The translations under genes and the position numbers were made by a program. Below the pieces are notes generated by a model. It searched no databases. It worked only from the letters and a program-made list of their open reading frames with translations, and had not been told where the DNA came from. A stretch of 64,000 bases of DNA from Isoetes taiwanensis (Eukaryota > Streptophyta > Lycopodiopsida > Isoetales > Isoetaceae). The DNA lies in assembly GCA_021234155.1 (NCBI GenBank), contig JAJEKV010000105.1:184001-248000 (forward strand), written 5' to 3'. Shown here one piece after another: positions 32,940 to 44,922 of the stretch (the first letter of the stretch is position 1; each line of letters opens with the position of its first letter).

Positions 32940-33620
32940 AAAAATGCACTCAATATTAATTGTGCCAAACAATGCACCACCTGTTAGAAAACTGAGTTTA
33001 GTGTTGATGTGCTACAAGTACAAGATATCTTGAGTTTAATATTTGTTGGATATCTTTTTTGAGTTTTAGCTATCTTATTAGACTTGGTCTCTGTGATAAA
33101 CTGGTATGGTAGCTATCTTTCTAGACTTGGTCTGTAAATTTATGGAGTGCAGCAATGCAAAAGGGCTCTAAAACGATCTCCTTATTATTTTCATCATCTT
33201 TCTTTAAGGTCTTGTTTAGAAAATATAGAGACTAGCCACTCATATTGGCTCGGGCTCCACTGTCACATCTATTTACATCAATGTGGAAGATATTCAAAAG
33301 GTCTGACAATGAAAGTGGAACATATTAAATGTATTTGGAGGGGGGGAAGCCGCCTACACACTATAAATTAGAGAAGTTAGCATCTAATCGTTATTAGATA
33401 GTTACAAAGTATACAACATGAAATCTAGCTCATCTAAGCCACCAAATTATTTCGATGCAAAAACTTATATCATTGTGCAACATTCATGCATACAAAATTA
33501 TTTGAAAAAATAAGGTGCTTCCATATAATTAACATTAGTATTCAGGTCATTTTCCATTTCATATGCCCAAGATTATCTTCATGCCAAAAGATTGGGAAAA
33601 TGATATTTTCTTTATTTTCA
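32940..33620. other. 3' flank of the F-box gene; no further gene
   Basis: AT-rich. Two near-repeats of tagctatctt and agacttggtctg/tct occur near 33,067-33,132. No other feature is supported. Confidence 0.45.
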
Positions 33621-34163
33621 TTTTTTTTTTACATATCATAACATATATATGTTCTTATGTTTGTCGTACTCAATCCGACCGTTGATCCGAGATCCTACGG
33701 CTCACGTGGCTTTGGGACGTATCGTACAGCCCAGATGGCTTGGGAGTTTGTATCAGATTATATGTAAGCGATCCTACGGTCCATGTTGATTTGATCTTGA
33801 TCGTCGGTCTGAGATCTTACGGCTCACGTTGCTTTGGCACACATCCTACGGTGCACATGGCTTTGGGAATTATATGCCATCGATCCTACAGTCCAGGTTC
33901 TTCTTGATCCTAATCGTCGATCTAGGATCTTACGGCTCACGTGGCTTGGCACATATCCTACGGTGCACATGCCTTTGGGAATTATATGTAATAGATCCTA
34001 TCGCTCATATTGCGTGAGATCTCGACCCTTGATCGGATCCAAGATCCTACGGCTCAAGTTGAATGCTCATCCCTAAGGCTTTTAAAATTTTTATGTTGTG
34101 TGGGGGATTCGAACCCTGGCCGTTGACCCCCTAGCCCTCCATTCTAACCACTAGACCAAGCAT
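33621..34163 (-). mobile_element. tRNA-derived SINE with internally repeated body
   Basis: On the minus strand the head (34,163-34,096) has an RNA polymerase III A-box-like TGGTCTAGTGGTTAG (34,158-34,144) and a B box GGTTCGAATCC (34,115-34,105), spaced as in a tRNA. The arms do not fold into a proper acceptor stem, so it is not a tRNA gene. The body (34,080-33,660) contains about three repeats, spaced 113-122 bp, built around acgtgagccgtaagatc. The minus-strand 3' end is an A run (T10 at 33,621-33,630). Head, body and A tail together indicate a SINE. No clear target duplication is visible. Confidence 0.6.
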
Positions 34164-34239
34164 TAATTTCCTAAATGATTTATGTTCCAAATATACTTAA
34201 GGGTAATATTGCTATAAGATAAAATACCTATAACATTCT

Positions 34240-34900
34240 AGCTAGTTCAAGAAGGTTCTAGAATGTTCTGGAAGGCTCTAGAAAGTTCTAGAATCTTCTA
34301 GAAACTTCTAGAACATAAGAGAATCTAGGGGGGATCTAAGAAAATTCTTCCAGAAAGTTCCAAATTGTTCTAATAAGTTTTAGAATGTTCTAGAATGTAG
34401 GGGAATCTACGAGAATGTAAAGAAATCTAGGGACATACTTCCAGAAAGTTCTAGAATATATTGAAAGTCTTAGAATGTTCCAGAAAGTCTTAGAATGTTC
34501 TAAAAAGTTCTAGAATGTAAAGGAATCCAGAAGAATCTAATAAAATGTAAGAAAATCTTATAAAATGTAAGAGAATCTAGGAAAATATTTACAAGCCTAA
34601 GGGAATCTCTTAAAATTTGGGGAATCTAAAGGAATCTTCATAAAATTTAAGAGAATCTAAGAAAATGTTGATGAAATCTTAGAGTATCTAAGGGAATCTT
34701 TATAGAATCTCTTTGAATCTCATGTAGTGTAAGGGAACATAGGGCAATCTCATAAAACCTAAATGAATCTAAGAGAATCTAAGGGGATCTTCATAAAATC
34801 TTGGAGAATCTAGAGAAATCTAATGGAATCTAGAGGCAATCTTATAAAATTTAGAGAAATGCTCACGAACCCTCTAAGAGAACCTTGGTAGAATCTTAGA
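34240..34900. repeat. Degenerate TTCTAGAA / AGAATCTA repeat array
   Basis: About 660 bp of short, imperfect repeats. The first part (34,240-34,520) is dominated by palindromic ttctagaa and gttctagaatgttc phrases; the later part drifts to agaatctaagg and gaatctta units of about 10-12 bp. The TTCnnGAA spacing is that of heat-shock elements, but a satellite origin explains it equally well. No gene is present. Confidence 0.75.
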
Positions 34901-35460
34901 GAATCTATGAACTTGCACGTAGGAACATGCACGTAGGACGCATTAAATTTCTTGTATATATACTTCTATGTGAATAATTAAATTGCCTAGATATCCAACA
35001 CTAACCAATATGTAAGGTTTGCACTTCCTAGTTGAGCTTACTCTCATTTCCACAAAAGATACCATAATTAACCTTTCTGTACATATTTTCATAGGTTATA
35101 TTGACCTCTTTATAACATGTGCCTTTATCCTTAAGGAAAAGTTTTTTTCCGAAAGTTTTCGTTTGCCATTTTTCAAGTCTAGAAATTTAGACTTTCTAAC
35201 AGACTCGAGTATATGATGGCTGGAGAAGTTTTCTTATGTCTTTGGGCCGACATGAGCTGACATGACCATGCTGCCTCTAATATTTCGTCTCTAGGGTTGG
35301 ATGGCGCTAATTTCCTACTAGCCTATTGCTTAATACTGTATATGGGTAGGAAGAAGGGTGGCTTAAACAAAGCCACCATTCACAGATTGAAAGAAGAAAA
35401 GAAGATAGCCGAGAATGTTAAATGATGTCATGTTATTTGGGAGACCTATGAGAAGCAGTG
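34901..35460. other. No gene seen
   Basis: Short frames only (for example 35,019-35,216), with no recognisable motif. Confidence 0.45.
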
Positions 35461-35466
35461 GCAGTA

Positions 35467-35600
35467 GGTCAAAGTCAAAGTCAAAGTCAAAGTGGCGGGC
35501 ACCCCCTACCCGGGTGTTGCTGGGCTCGCTAGAAACACACAGACACCCCCTGCCCGCCACTTAGGGTTTGCGTTGACCAGTCAAAGTCAAAGTCAACTAG
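35467..35600. repeat. GTCAAA repeats flanking a GC-rich inverted repeat
   Basis: Four GTCAAA units (35,469-35,491) are followed by gtggcgggcacccc, a spacer, and the inverted match cccctgcccgccac (about 35,545-35,562). More GTCAAA units close the block (35,580-35,596), preceded by gttgaccagtcaa. Read on the other strand, the units are TTTGAC, the core of WRKY-type W-boxes. Confidence 0.6.
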
Positions 35601-35914
35601 GGCCGAATTTTAAGGAAGGCAAGTCTATCTACTCCTGATTTTTAGGCAAGTTGAAGAACTTTCTATATGAAGGGGATGAACAATTTGACAAGTGGAGGCA
35701 CCCGGATTAGAAGGTAAATATGGAGATAAATACTGGAGTAAGGATAGACAAGGGGTCTTGCAGGTCGAAATATGAAGCAGGAGATCGTTTAAGCGCATGA
35801 TTGATCTTGTTGTCAGTGTATTGAGTATCAGTTTATTGAATACATTATTTTCAAATTCTATCAGAGAAAAGGAAAAATCTGTTTAATTTTCATAAGCCTG
35901 CAAAGGCTAAAAGT

Positions 35915-36118
35915 ATGCTTGCTGTGAATAAATTACATATTCTTGAAGGTGAAGGCAGTTCAGTCTTGGGAGCACAAAGTTCCATCCCCAATGTTTTGGA
36001 TCCTGCTGGTGTAGCTCAAATGGTGATTATTGTTGATAGTCAAGTGACCCCTGAGGTGTCTAAGATCCCTATTGTCGCTCAACTTGGAACCCGTGGCCCT
36101 ATAATCGATCCCTCTTAG
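35915..36118 (+). other. Short open frame, unrecognised
   Basis: ATG at 35,915, 67 codons, ending IDPS. It contains SIPNVLDPAGVAQMVIIVDS and PIVAQLGTRGPIID. The frame continues upstream without an ATG to about 35,870, so it could be an exon. No family is recognised and no splice site is clear. It may equally be chance. Confidence 0.2.
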
Positions 36119-37819
36119 ATTTTGCTTTGTGCAGAGTAGTATTTATGAACTCAAACTGATATCTTATCATTAATTGCTTGTATTGCCCTTCCCTTCAGCT
36201 TAGTCCCTGCATTATTAAGGTACTAACATGTTTATACGTATTATAATGTAGCAGATCTATATTTTCTGCTAATTATGCTTTTACCTGCTGCAGATTGATA
36301 GTCTATGCCTTGACCTACTACTGTGTCCTCGCTCCTTATGTTTCTTATGCTCTTATTACGTCTTCTTCTTAGGATGTGCTACATTTGTTCTTTGCTAGGC
36401 TTTTTCCACTAAAGAAAAGTTTCCCTCCCCTTTATGTTAATACTTTCAGGATAGTTAGCTCTCAATTTCATGTTGCATTGGCACTATAGTGATATAGAAT
36501 ATGGTACCATCTGCTATAATACTAAGTTTTGTGGTTTAGGCCCCGTAGGTTCCTGATCTCATTAAACAAGCTGGCCAGCATATCCTTATGTGATCATTTC
36601 ACCTTGGATTAAATATTTTACAGTATTTTGTTGTATCTCATTACAGGACTAAACCCTCTATGCATTATCTTGGTGTTGTTTGGAGCAGTAATATTGCTTA
36701 TTTCTGTTGAAACATCATTAAGATGATGTGCAAGTTTATTTCTGCTCAAACCTCGTTGTGGTGATATTCTACAAACTTATGTTGGATAGAAACAATGTTT
36801 TTGTATCCATTTGAGTGCTCACTGTTGGTTTATTTAGTCTATACTTTTAAATACTGGTGATTATTGATATTTTGTCACTGAACTCAGACATCTTTAATAC
36901 TATGTATCTGTTTTCCTTTATATTGTTACTTTATAGTGTTTACATTTCGTTCTCTCTTGTTTTGATAATGTTATTTCGGTTTTTCTCTTTGAATCATCCA
37001 GTTGTCTTCTTATGATGATTCTGGCTCAGAATTGAGCTACCTATGAACTGCTATTATTGTCAATTTAACATTATTCCTTCTTTTCTAAAATATTTTTCAT
37101 CTATTCTACTTCTAGTTATTTACATGGTCTTTCCAACTTATAAACCCCTCTATTTTTGTTTGGCATTCTAAGAAGTTGATTTCTCACACTCTCATGGTTC
37201 TATGGTTGTATATGTTTGTCCATTTGATCTCTATATTTTTCGTATACATTGAATTTCTTTGGCCTAAACCTTGTCTTAAACTTATATGCCTATTACTTCC
37301 ATGGTTCTAGAGATTTATGTTTTTCTTTTCTATATTCTTGTTGCAGTTGCATGTATCTTCTTTAAATACTAAATTTCATATAGATTAATGGGCCTTATTC
37401 TGTTACATCCTTTGCTTCTCTACTTAATATGTTATTTTGATCCTTCTCAAGGCTTGGATAGGTTTTTTGCAAAAGGTTGCTCTTGTAAAGACTGTTTATT
37501 CCAAACGGAATGTCTAGTCTTAAATGTTTGTATATCTTGTCTTAGACTTGTATATTTCTTTTTTTTTATTGCCTCTTAAGGGGCATTTGTTATGGAGAAG
37601 GTGGGTTTAGGCATCTTGAGGCATATTATAGTCATATCTCATGATCTGATGGCCATTACTACTGATTGTTTTTCCGTCAGTGAAAGATGTTTTTGTATTT
37701 TTCCACATGAATATGGGCCTATGGTTTTTGGTTTTTTGGATGCCAAGTTTTTGTTTATGGCGATCGGAAAACTCATTTTGCCCTAACCAATTTTTTTGAT
37801 TTGAGACAATTGATTATTA

Positions 37820-37822
<3 letters not shown>
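36119..37822. other. T-rich sequence without a gene
   Basis: Strongly T-rich on the plus strand, resembling intronic or 3' flanking plant DNA. No exon, repeat or element is supported. Confidence 0.45.
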
Positions 37823-37857
<35 letters not shown>

Positions 37858-39540
37858 AAGAATATAAGAATATATTAAACCACTAGAATGCGATCAAGTA
37901 CAATGATAAGTGTGATGCTAAGAAATGAAGCGCCCATCATGATCCACAATCTGTAGGAATGTCGACCAAATTTCCCTCTTAACGTGCCGGACAAGCTTGA
38001 GACTTGGTAAGCTGCCGCCACAACTTATGCCTCAAGATCGGAACCAACCGAAAGGGCTAAGACCGCATTCGAAAGAAAGACCTTAGCTCTCCGTCTTTTT
38101 CCAAATCAGCCACAAAAGCCAAGCTCTGCATAAATGAAATGGCCGGCACGCCCCACCTACTAGGAAGGACTCCCAAGAGAATCTTTCATCGAGTGAAGAT
38201 AGTGAAGTCCCAAAAGAGGGCTCTCACCCGGGACCAAGCTGCCCCTACCTGCATTGCATGGGACAAAGCAAAGGTGCTCAATGGTCTCACGCCGCCTCCC
38301 ACATAAAGGGCATGTTTCCGCTACCTGAGGCTTGAACCTGGAGACTCGGACATTCACCTTGAGGCTACAGTGTAAGATCTGCCACAAAAGGGTACGGATT
38401 TTAGGAGGAGGCAATGTATTCCACGCCCACTTCCACATGGCGGGCCCTTACTCCCACGGAAGCTTAAGCGACCACCACTTATCCGGCAATGTGTCTGGGG
38501 CTAGGAGCCCATAAGCCGATGCTACAAACTGAGATGCATCAAGTCCACTATGCGACTTCCAAATGCGATTGACTTGAGAAGACAACTACAATGGAATAGC
38601 ATTGGCAATTATGGCCCAAGTCCAGATGTCCCGCTGCGCAGAATAAATATCTCCTAAAAAACTCCCACGGCGCCAGATGACCCTCCCAATACCGATCCAC
38701 GGATGGATGTTACCCCTGCAGCAATCCATCGGCATTGAGTACCTGGGTGTAGGGAAGAGGCCAAGGGAGATGCAGAGTCCAAGGGTACCCAGGGAAAGGG
38801 TGATGAGGCTACCATACACCTGCTAGGGTCCAATGAAAAGAGAACCTTGACCACATTTCAGGCCTTTAGGAGACCCTTAAGAAAAGACGAAGCATGAGGG
38901 AATGGCCGCAAATCCTCAAACAGAGCCCACAGCAACTGAGCCGGAATAGCTAGCTTCCTAAACACAATAGAGTGACGGGAATCGCGGCTAACAGATGAGC
39001 CAAACACGGGGATTGTTGCTCCCGCAACAACCGCCGGATGAATTTCGACACGAGAACCTTCGCGGTGCAACGACACATCAAGCATACCCAAGCCTCCATG
39101 CGGGGACGCACACACTTCCACCATGCGACCTTCATCAGCCCCCTCCTCATTCCCAAAAAAAAAAATTGCGAATGGTGTCATCCAACTCCTTAACCACACT
39201 TTCTGGCGCAAGTATGCAGGAGGCTACGTAAACATGAGTGCTACAGAGCACTGACTTGGCTACCAGAATCCTACCAGCCATGGTGAGTTTACTTCCCCTC
39301 CACCAATTCAAATGCTGCTTAAGATTCTGTAATGTCTCCGCCCAAATTGCCCTAGCATTAATGTCCAAGCCAAATGGTATGCCTAACAGTTTGGCAGCTG
39401 TGTGTGGCGGTGTTAGAGCCCAGGGAAACTGACTCAACCACGCAGGAGGAGGTTCCTCCAGTACCCACATGGCCGAGCACTTCGACCAGTTAAGCAAGCA
39501 TCCCGAAGCTAAAGAAAAGGCATCCAAAATATTCTTGGCT
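37823..39540 (-). mobile_element. 5'-truncated L1-type LINE
   Basis: A 34-base T run (37,823-37,856) is the poly(A) tail of a minus-strand element; just inside it is the L1-like terminus ttcttatattcttc followed by A's. Coding relics, 5' to 3' on the minus strand, are SGCLLNWSKCSAMWVL and AKLLGIPFGLD with NWWRGSKLTMAGRILVAKSV (39,500-39,230), which form the reverse transcriptase C-terminal half. WKWAWNTLPPPKIRTLLWQI and ETCPLCGRRRETIEHLC (38,430-38,270) form the zinc-binding domain (zf-RVT). Frames shift repeatedly. It belongs to the L1/RIL type and is unrelated in its 3' end to the GATAAAAA-ending LINE family. Confidence 0.88.
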
Positions 39541-40100
39541 AAAAAAGGATTTAAAATTTATGGTTGGCGCATTTTTTTTGGACCAAAAAATGTCAAGTTT
39601 CACCTAAAACCTCATTCTGCCCTAATCATCTGATATTTCTCGTTTGCTATGCTCTATAGCTGAAGGAGCTCCTACGAAGTCTCTTTTTAGAATTGGTAAA
39701 GTCCACCTTATGAACTTGTGCTCGTGCACATTCTATCTGGCTAGTCACTGAGCTCTCTTGTCCTTCCAACAGACCTCAAGCCGTTGTAGTCACATTGCCA
39801 TGGTGTAAGCTAGGTTTAGGAGATAGCCATTGTCCATATTGGGGTGTGTTTTTTCTTGACATATGCAAAAAAGCATGTGGGCGACAATCATCTTTGGAAA
39901 AGCGCTTTTGAACTTCAAACACTGAGGCGTCACGCGGCCGTCCTCGGCCAATCATGAATTTTAAGCCCTTCATTCGGCCGTCATCCAAATTTCCTGAGCG
40001 GGAGGGAGATTCTTTTCTTGGATCGTTTAGGTGCCGGAGCAATTTCGCAATTCGAAATGGGAAATGGCGATGTAGTTTCATGTTCTTGCGAAATTTCTTG
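39541..40100. other. Upstream region of the transposase gene
   Basis: A minus-strand open frame at 39,776-40,159 and a plus-strand one from 39,954 overlap here. The plus frame runs into the first credible exon of the transposase gene, so I favour that strand, but the start of the gene is not resolved. Confidence 0.3.
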
Positions 40101-43100
40101 CAATTCATCCATCTCTCCACTATAGACTGGAATTCCGCCTTCCTATCTTCCTTGGCCAAGAACCGAGTGCAATTTGATCCTGGCCCAATTCTATCAGGCT
40201 TGCAACAATTTCAGCAGCAATTCGAAAGATTTATGGAGTGCTGCCTTAGTTTCAGCAAGAATTTTGATGACAAGATGATTCATGTTAGAGGTATGTCAGA
40301 TGCATACTGCCTGTTCTTGACTGCTCTAGACGCTTAATTTTTCATTGTTGTGCCTTAATAGGAAAAGATGAACCTGCTGATGTCCAAGATGAAACAAGAA
40401 CAGAGGATGTTCAACATGAAAACAGATATGAAAGTATGTCGTTAGTGCTTGTTTAGTGCTGTAATAACCAATGAATTTTGTAATGATATTGAATGTACTA
40501 CTTTCATTTAAGGTGGTGGATGTTCCTGTCAAGAAGCACATGCTCAAGTTGTGCAGAATGACACAAATGCTAAAGTAGAGGATCCAGGTAATTCAAGATT
40601 TATTTTATTGTTGTTTGCTTGTCTAAATAGAAACTTCATATATAACCTTAGTTCTTGATTTATCTTTCCAGATATTGGTGCTGAATTTTATTATGAGGAA
40701 ACACAAACTGTTTTTATGACAGAGAAGACACATGGTGAATTCATTCAAAATGAGACACATGCTCCAATGGATATTGAAGATAAGTCAAGTTTTATCTTCA
40801 ATTGTTTATTCTGTATCCTTTACAGAATTAACTTTTGTTAGCTTCTTTATGTGTTCTTTTTAGGAAGAAGAGAGCTGAACAAAGAAGAAAAGAAAGACAA
40901 AGACAGAGAGAAAGGGAGGCTGCAACTGATGAAAAAGCCAAACTGAATGGTGATTTCAGCACAAAGAAAAAGAAAAGATTGTCAAAGAATATTAACTTTT
41001 TAATAATATTTGTAGGAATGCTAGTGAAAAAGATAGGGAAGATATTCTAAGGGGTGCAGCCAAATGGTTGTCTGGTCTAGGTGTTCAAACCACCAAAGAA
41101 TTCAAAACAATGAAAGCTATAGTGGACAACTTGAAGGATTCATTTGCAGCCCACAAATATGCAAAGGATACAGATGCATGGAGAGCAAGAAGTGCTGCCA
41201 TGGCTTACTCTGTTAATGCTGACACAAATAGAAGGGCCTATGCAAAGCAACTAAACCTGAATAGAAGAATTGTCTCTGTTGCTGTTAAGAGAAGACTTGC
41301 TGCTGAACATGAGAAAGGACCATGGTCAATGTTTAAGAAAAGCACTCAAAGTGACAAGATTTCTTATGATCAGAGGAAACTTGTGGTTGACTTTTGGAGG
41401 AATAACACTAGAGTGTCACCTTGCAAAAAACATCACGTCAATGTTTAAGAAAAGCACTCAAAGTGACAAGATTTCTTATGATCAGAGGAAACTTGTGGTT
41501 GACTTTTGGAGGAATAACACTAGAGTGTCACCTTGCAAAAAACATGTGATGAATATCAGACTAGGCTAAGGAGTGAACATAATGCATCCCTTGCATTTTC
41601 TAGAGGAAACTCAAGTAAATGTTTCTATATTGATTTTCTGTTGCCTTTTTAAATTCTTTTTATAACTTGTGAACTTGCACTTGCAGGTTACTTTCTATAA
41701 GTTTGAGTTGTCTTTTTCAATGTTTCATGCTCTGAAACCACCATATGTAAGGAAGGTTAGGGATAGTGAAACTTGCTGTTGTATGTATCACATGAAAATA
41801 TATTTCATTAGGCAATCAATAAATAAGGTTAGGCATTATGACAAATTACATGGAGCTAGCTGCAAGTGCACATGTGTGGTTTGTGGCCCTGGGCCAACTT
41901 GCATGGCAAATAAATGTACATATTCTTCTACTAGTGAGCTTTGGAGATCACTAGTTTGTCCAAGGGATGATGAAACAGAAGAGTAGAAGAGTAGTATGCA
42001 CACGACTGTTTGACTCTCAAGTGCAAGAATTGTGGACCTGCCAAGTTACCAACTTGTCCAAATGAATTGAAATACATTCCAGGACACAATATTGAATGGA
42101 AGACCTATGACAAGGTAAGAATTCAGCTTTTTTTTATCCCAACTTATATCACATTGATCTGTCATTACCATTGCAGGTACTTGAACCCATAGGAGAACCT
42201 GAGCTTGATGGCAAGGGAGAGTTCAAGATTTCTAATAAACTAGTTACCAAACTGGTTTACAAATGCACAACTGTTGTAAAGATTATCCAGGAAGCCAAGA
42301 AAGTCTAAAAAGAATTTATACCACATAATTATGAGGGGAGATGGCAGGCCAAACAATTCAGGGAGTGTTCGGCAACATTTCCAAAGGACACCATAGTTTC
42401 TGTCATAGATTTTGCTTAGAATTATACTTTTAAGATTCAGCAAGAGATACAGAGTCTACACTGGAAGAATGATCAATGCACAATTTTAGTATGTATTATA
42501 TATAGACATGCAACATTGTTAGATGATCTAAGTTTGAATGAGAATGAGAGAAGAATTACAAAAGAGACTCATTTCTACATATCAGATGACATGGATCATG
42601 ATACCTTGTATGTGCAGTATTGTTTGAATAAGCATCATGCATTTTTGACAAACATGGCTGTAAAGTATAACGAACACATCATGTGGTCTGATGGATGCTC
42701 CCATCAGTTCAAAGGAGCAAGGACCTTTTATTTCCTTGGTAGGAACTACCATACCAATGGCATTCCAATAAATTGGAATTACTTTGTCTCCTATCGTGGC
42801 AAAGGTAACTATATTCTTTGTCAATGTATTTGTAGTTTTAATTTGTGTTTTTTGACTGGCTGTTAATGGAACAGGTGAACATGATGGTGCTAGAGCTGTC
42901 ATTAAACGATCTCTTACACATGAGATGTTGAAAAGAGGATCAGTACCACTCAGGAATGCACATGATACAGTAGTTTTCCTGGTCAAGCATTCCAGGACAA
43001 CTCCACAATCAAGGGCAAAAACAGGTTCAGGTATGCTGAAATATTGTTTTTTAACTGTTAGTGTGTGCTGAAAAACTGCTTTCTTTCTTATACAGGTTTT

Positions 43101-43836
43101 TCTGGGAAATTGGAGTAGACGAGGTTGATAGGTCAGAGAGATATGATTGTGCTATACTTTCTGATTCAAGCAAGTTCCATTCCATCAGGCCAATTCAAGC
43201 TACAGGTCCTACACAAGTTGCTCATATGGATTACAGTTTTTTCTGTCATAATTGTTGGTTAGGCAAACATGGCAAGTGCCTTAACAAAGGTAGAGTAGGT
43301 ACATGGCAATACTCTGAGCTAAGACCAGGTGCTGATTATGTGGAAGATGTTGTGGATGGCCCTGTTTTTGAAGGTGATCCTCAATGGAAATCTGATATTC
43401 TTGCAGTTGGAGATAATTTTTCTGTAGTTGCAGAGCCAGACACTAAGGAGAATGTGGACTTTTATGTGTTCAAGTGCACTAAGGTGAAACACGTGGTGGA
43501 GAAGGCATTCAAAGATCCATGGGGCCAAAAGTTTGCCAGAAATGAGGTAGTTATTACTGGATTATTCTACAAGTTCTTAGGGGGCAGCAGATATGAGTTA
43601 CTGGTAAATGAACCAGATGTAATGTTTATAGTCATTTGGTTACTTTGTTTGTTTTGAGTCGAGCAAGATTAGTGGTAACTGTTTTGATCTGCCAGAAGAT
43701 ACACATAACCAAATATTGGACAGCTTGCCACAAAACAGTGCATTGATAGCTCAAAATTCAGATGAACCTACATCAAGTGAGCTGAATCCAACAAAAAGAA
43801 CAAGAAACTCTGGGAAGAAGAAGATAACAGACTAGT
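40100..43836 (+). pseudogene. Multi-exon DDE-like transposase gene, inactivated
   Basis: Small GT-AG exons encode an N-terminal linker: one ending at 40,290 (LQQFQQQFERFMECC), 40,362-40,433, 40,513-40,587 and 40,672 to about 40,780. A basic coiled block follows (RAEQRRKERQRQREREA, about 40,870). The DNA-binding/catalytic part reads RKLVVDFWRNNTRVSPCKKH, KPPYVRKVRDSETCCCMYH, then ENxQVT-type blocks. A D-box DFA-stop-NY lies at 42,408-42,425 and a second D-box WSDGCSHQFKGARTF near 42,684-42,730 (aspartate 42,690). GKG|GEHDGA spans an intron near 42,805-42,890, and a BAH-like region follows (LAVGDNFSVVAEP; VVITGLFYKFLGGSRYELL). The C terminus is basic (KRTRNSGKKKITD, stop at 43,834-43,836). TAA at 42,306 and TAG at 42,417 interrupt the frame, and the 41,325-41,545 duplication shifts it. 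The DDE assignment is inference from the D-boxes. Confidence 0.62.
41325..41545. repeat. Perfect 109-bp duplication, period 112 bp, inside the transposase gene
   Basis: 41,325-41,433 and 41,437-41,545 are identical from gtcaatgtttaagaaaagc to cttgcaaaaaacat. The period is not a multiple of three, so it shifts the frame. The absence of any difference between the copies implies a recent event. Confidence 0.92.
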
Positions 43837-43942
43837 TGTTCTTTTTAATTGTACATTTTATACCATTCTATGATTGTAACCATTGTTACAAACCATATTG
43901 CTTTGTAATGAAATTTTAACCATTGATTTGTAATGAACACTA

Positions 43943-44919
43943 GAGTTGTCCCTTGATGAACCCAAATGGGTTCATTTGTACACTTTTTTTGAAATTCTAT
44001 TATAGCTCTGAGATAAAGAATTTGTCTACATACTTACAATATGTTGTCCTCCATGAGTGTACATATAAGAAAAAATTTATGAAAAAGATAGAAAGCTTCT
44101 ATTACCAAATATAATATGGAGCCGAATGCAAAGGGGTCAAGTTTATTCTCAAAGTCTTTAACATTTCTCACATTATTTTGCAAAAATGATTTTTTCTAGG
44201 AATTCTAATTCTTCCATCTTGTAAATCATGATATGAGAAATCTATCACAAAAAAAATTAGAAAAATCTATGGTAGAATTTTCGAGAAATAATTCCTTAAA
44301 GTTTGAAGTTCAGAAGTTCTTTATGGACCCAGTTAGGTCCCCAGAAGGTCAAAACTTTGAAAATTCATAGTACTACTCCAGTTTTTGGAAAAATGAAATC
44401 CATTTAGCAAGACGTGTAGTACTTAGTATCTATTTCCACTGAAAAATAATAGTACCTTCACATTCTTATTCTATTTCAAATATTATGGATATGAAATGGT
44501 TCCTAGATGTCTATTTTTTCAGAAATTCCTTACAGACCTGATTGGGTCTATGATTTGCTCATTGATACATCAAATTTTTATGAAATCACATGAAATTTGA
44601 AAAATGAGTAGCATTTGTCAAATATTTTCATAGAAAATTAATGTTATCTTGAAATTTGTATTCCATGTTGAGCATCATGAGATTATATCATATCATCGAA
44701 ACCATTGAATTGGGTGTATTTCAAGGTGCGATTGTGCCAAACTTGTGAAGAATTTTATTTTGCCATTGAATATGGTGGTACAACTTCGAGTTAATCTTAC
44801 AATTCAGGTGTTCATATTTAAAATCTCATAAGTGTCACGAAGAACTAGTCCCTAATATGGAGAAGGGATTGAGGGATCCATACGGGTTGATGAACCCAAA
44901 CAGGTCCCTGAGACAACTC
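43943..44919. mobile_element. Candidate small DNA transposon (MITE-like) with TA target site
   Basis: The left end GAGTTGTCCC (43,943) and the inverted right end GAGTTGTCTC (44,919 backwards) match at 9 of 10 positions, and both ends are flanked by TA. Inside, gatgaacccaaatgggttc near the left end and gggttgatgaaccc near the right end form similar small palindromes, and the words aggtcc/ggacct recur. No coding sequence is present. It lies just past the 3' end of the transposase gene. Confidence 0.45.
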
Positions 44920-44922
44920 TAT

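Noticed and set aside
34096-34163. A functional tRNA gene
   Set aside because: A and B boxes are present, but the acceptor and anticodon arms do not pair; a repeated body and A tail follow, so SINE fits better.
37823-37856. T34 run as a transcription terminator or assembly artefact
   Set aside because: L1 zinc-binding and reverse transcriptase relics lie directly next to it in the right orientation, so it is a poly(A) tail.
39776-40159. Minus-strand open frame of 127 codons
   Set aside because: It overlaps the plus-strand frame that leads into the transposase exons; no family motif was seen on the minus strand.
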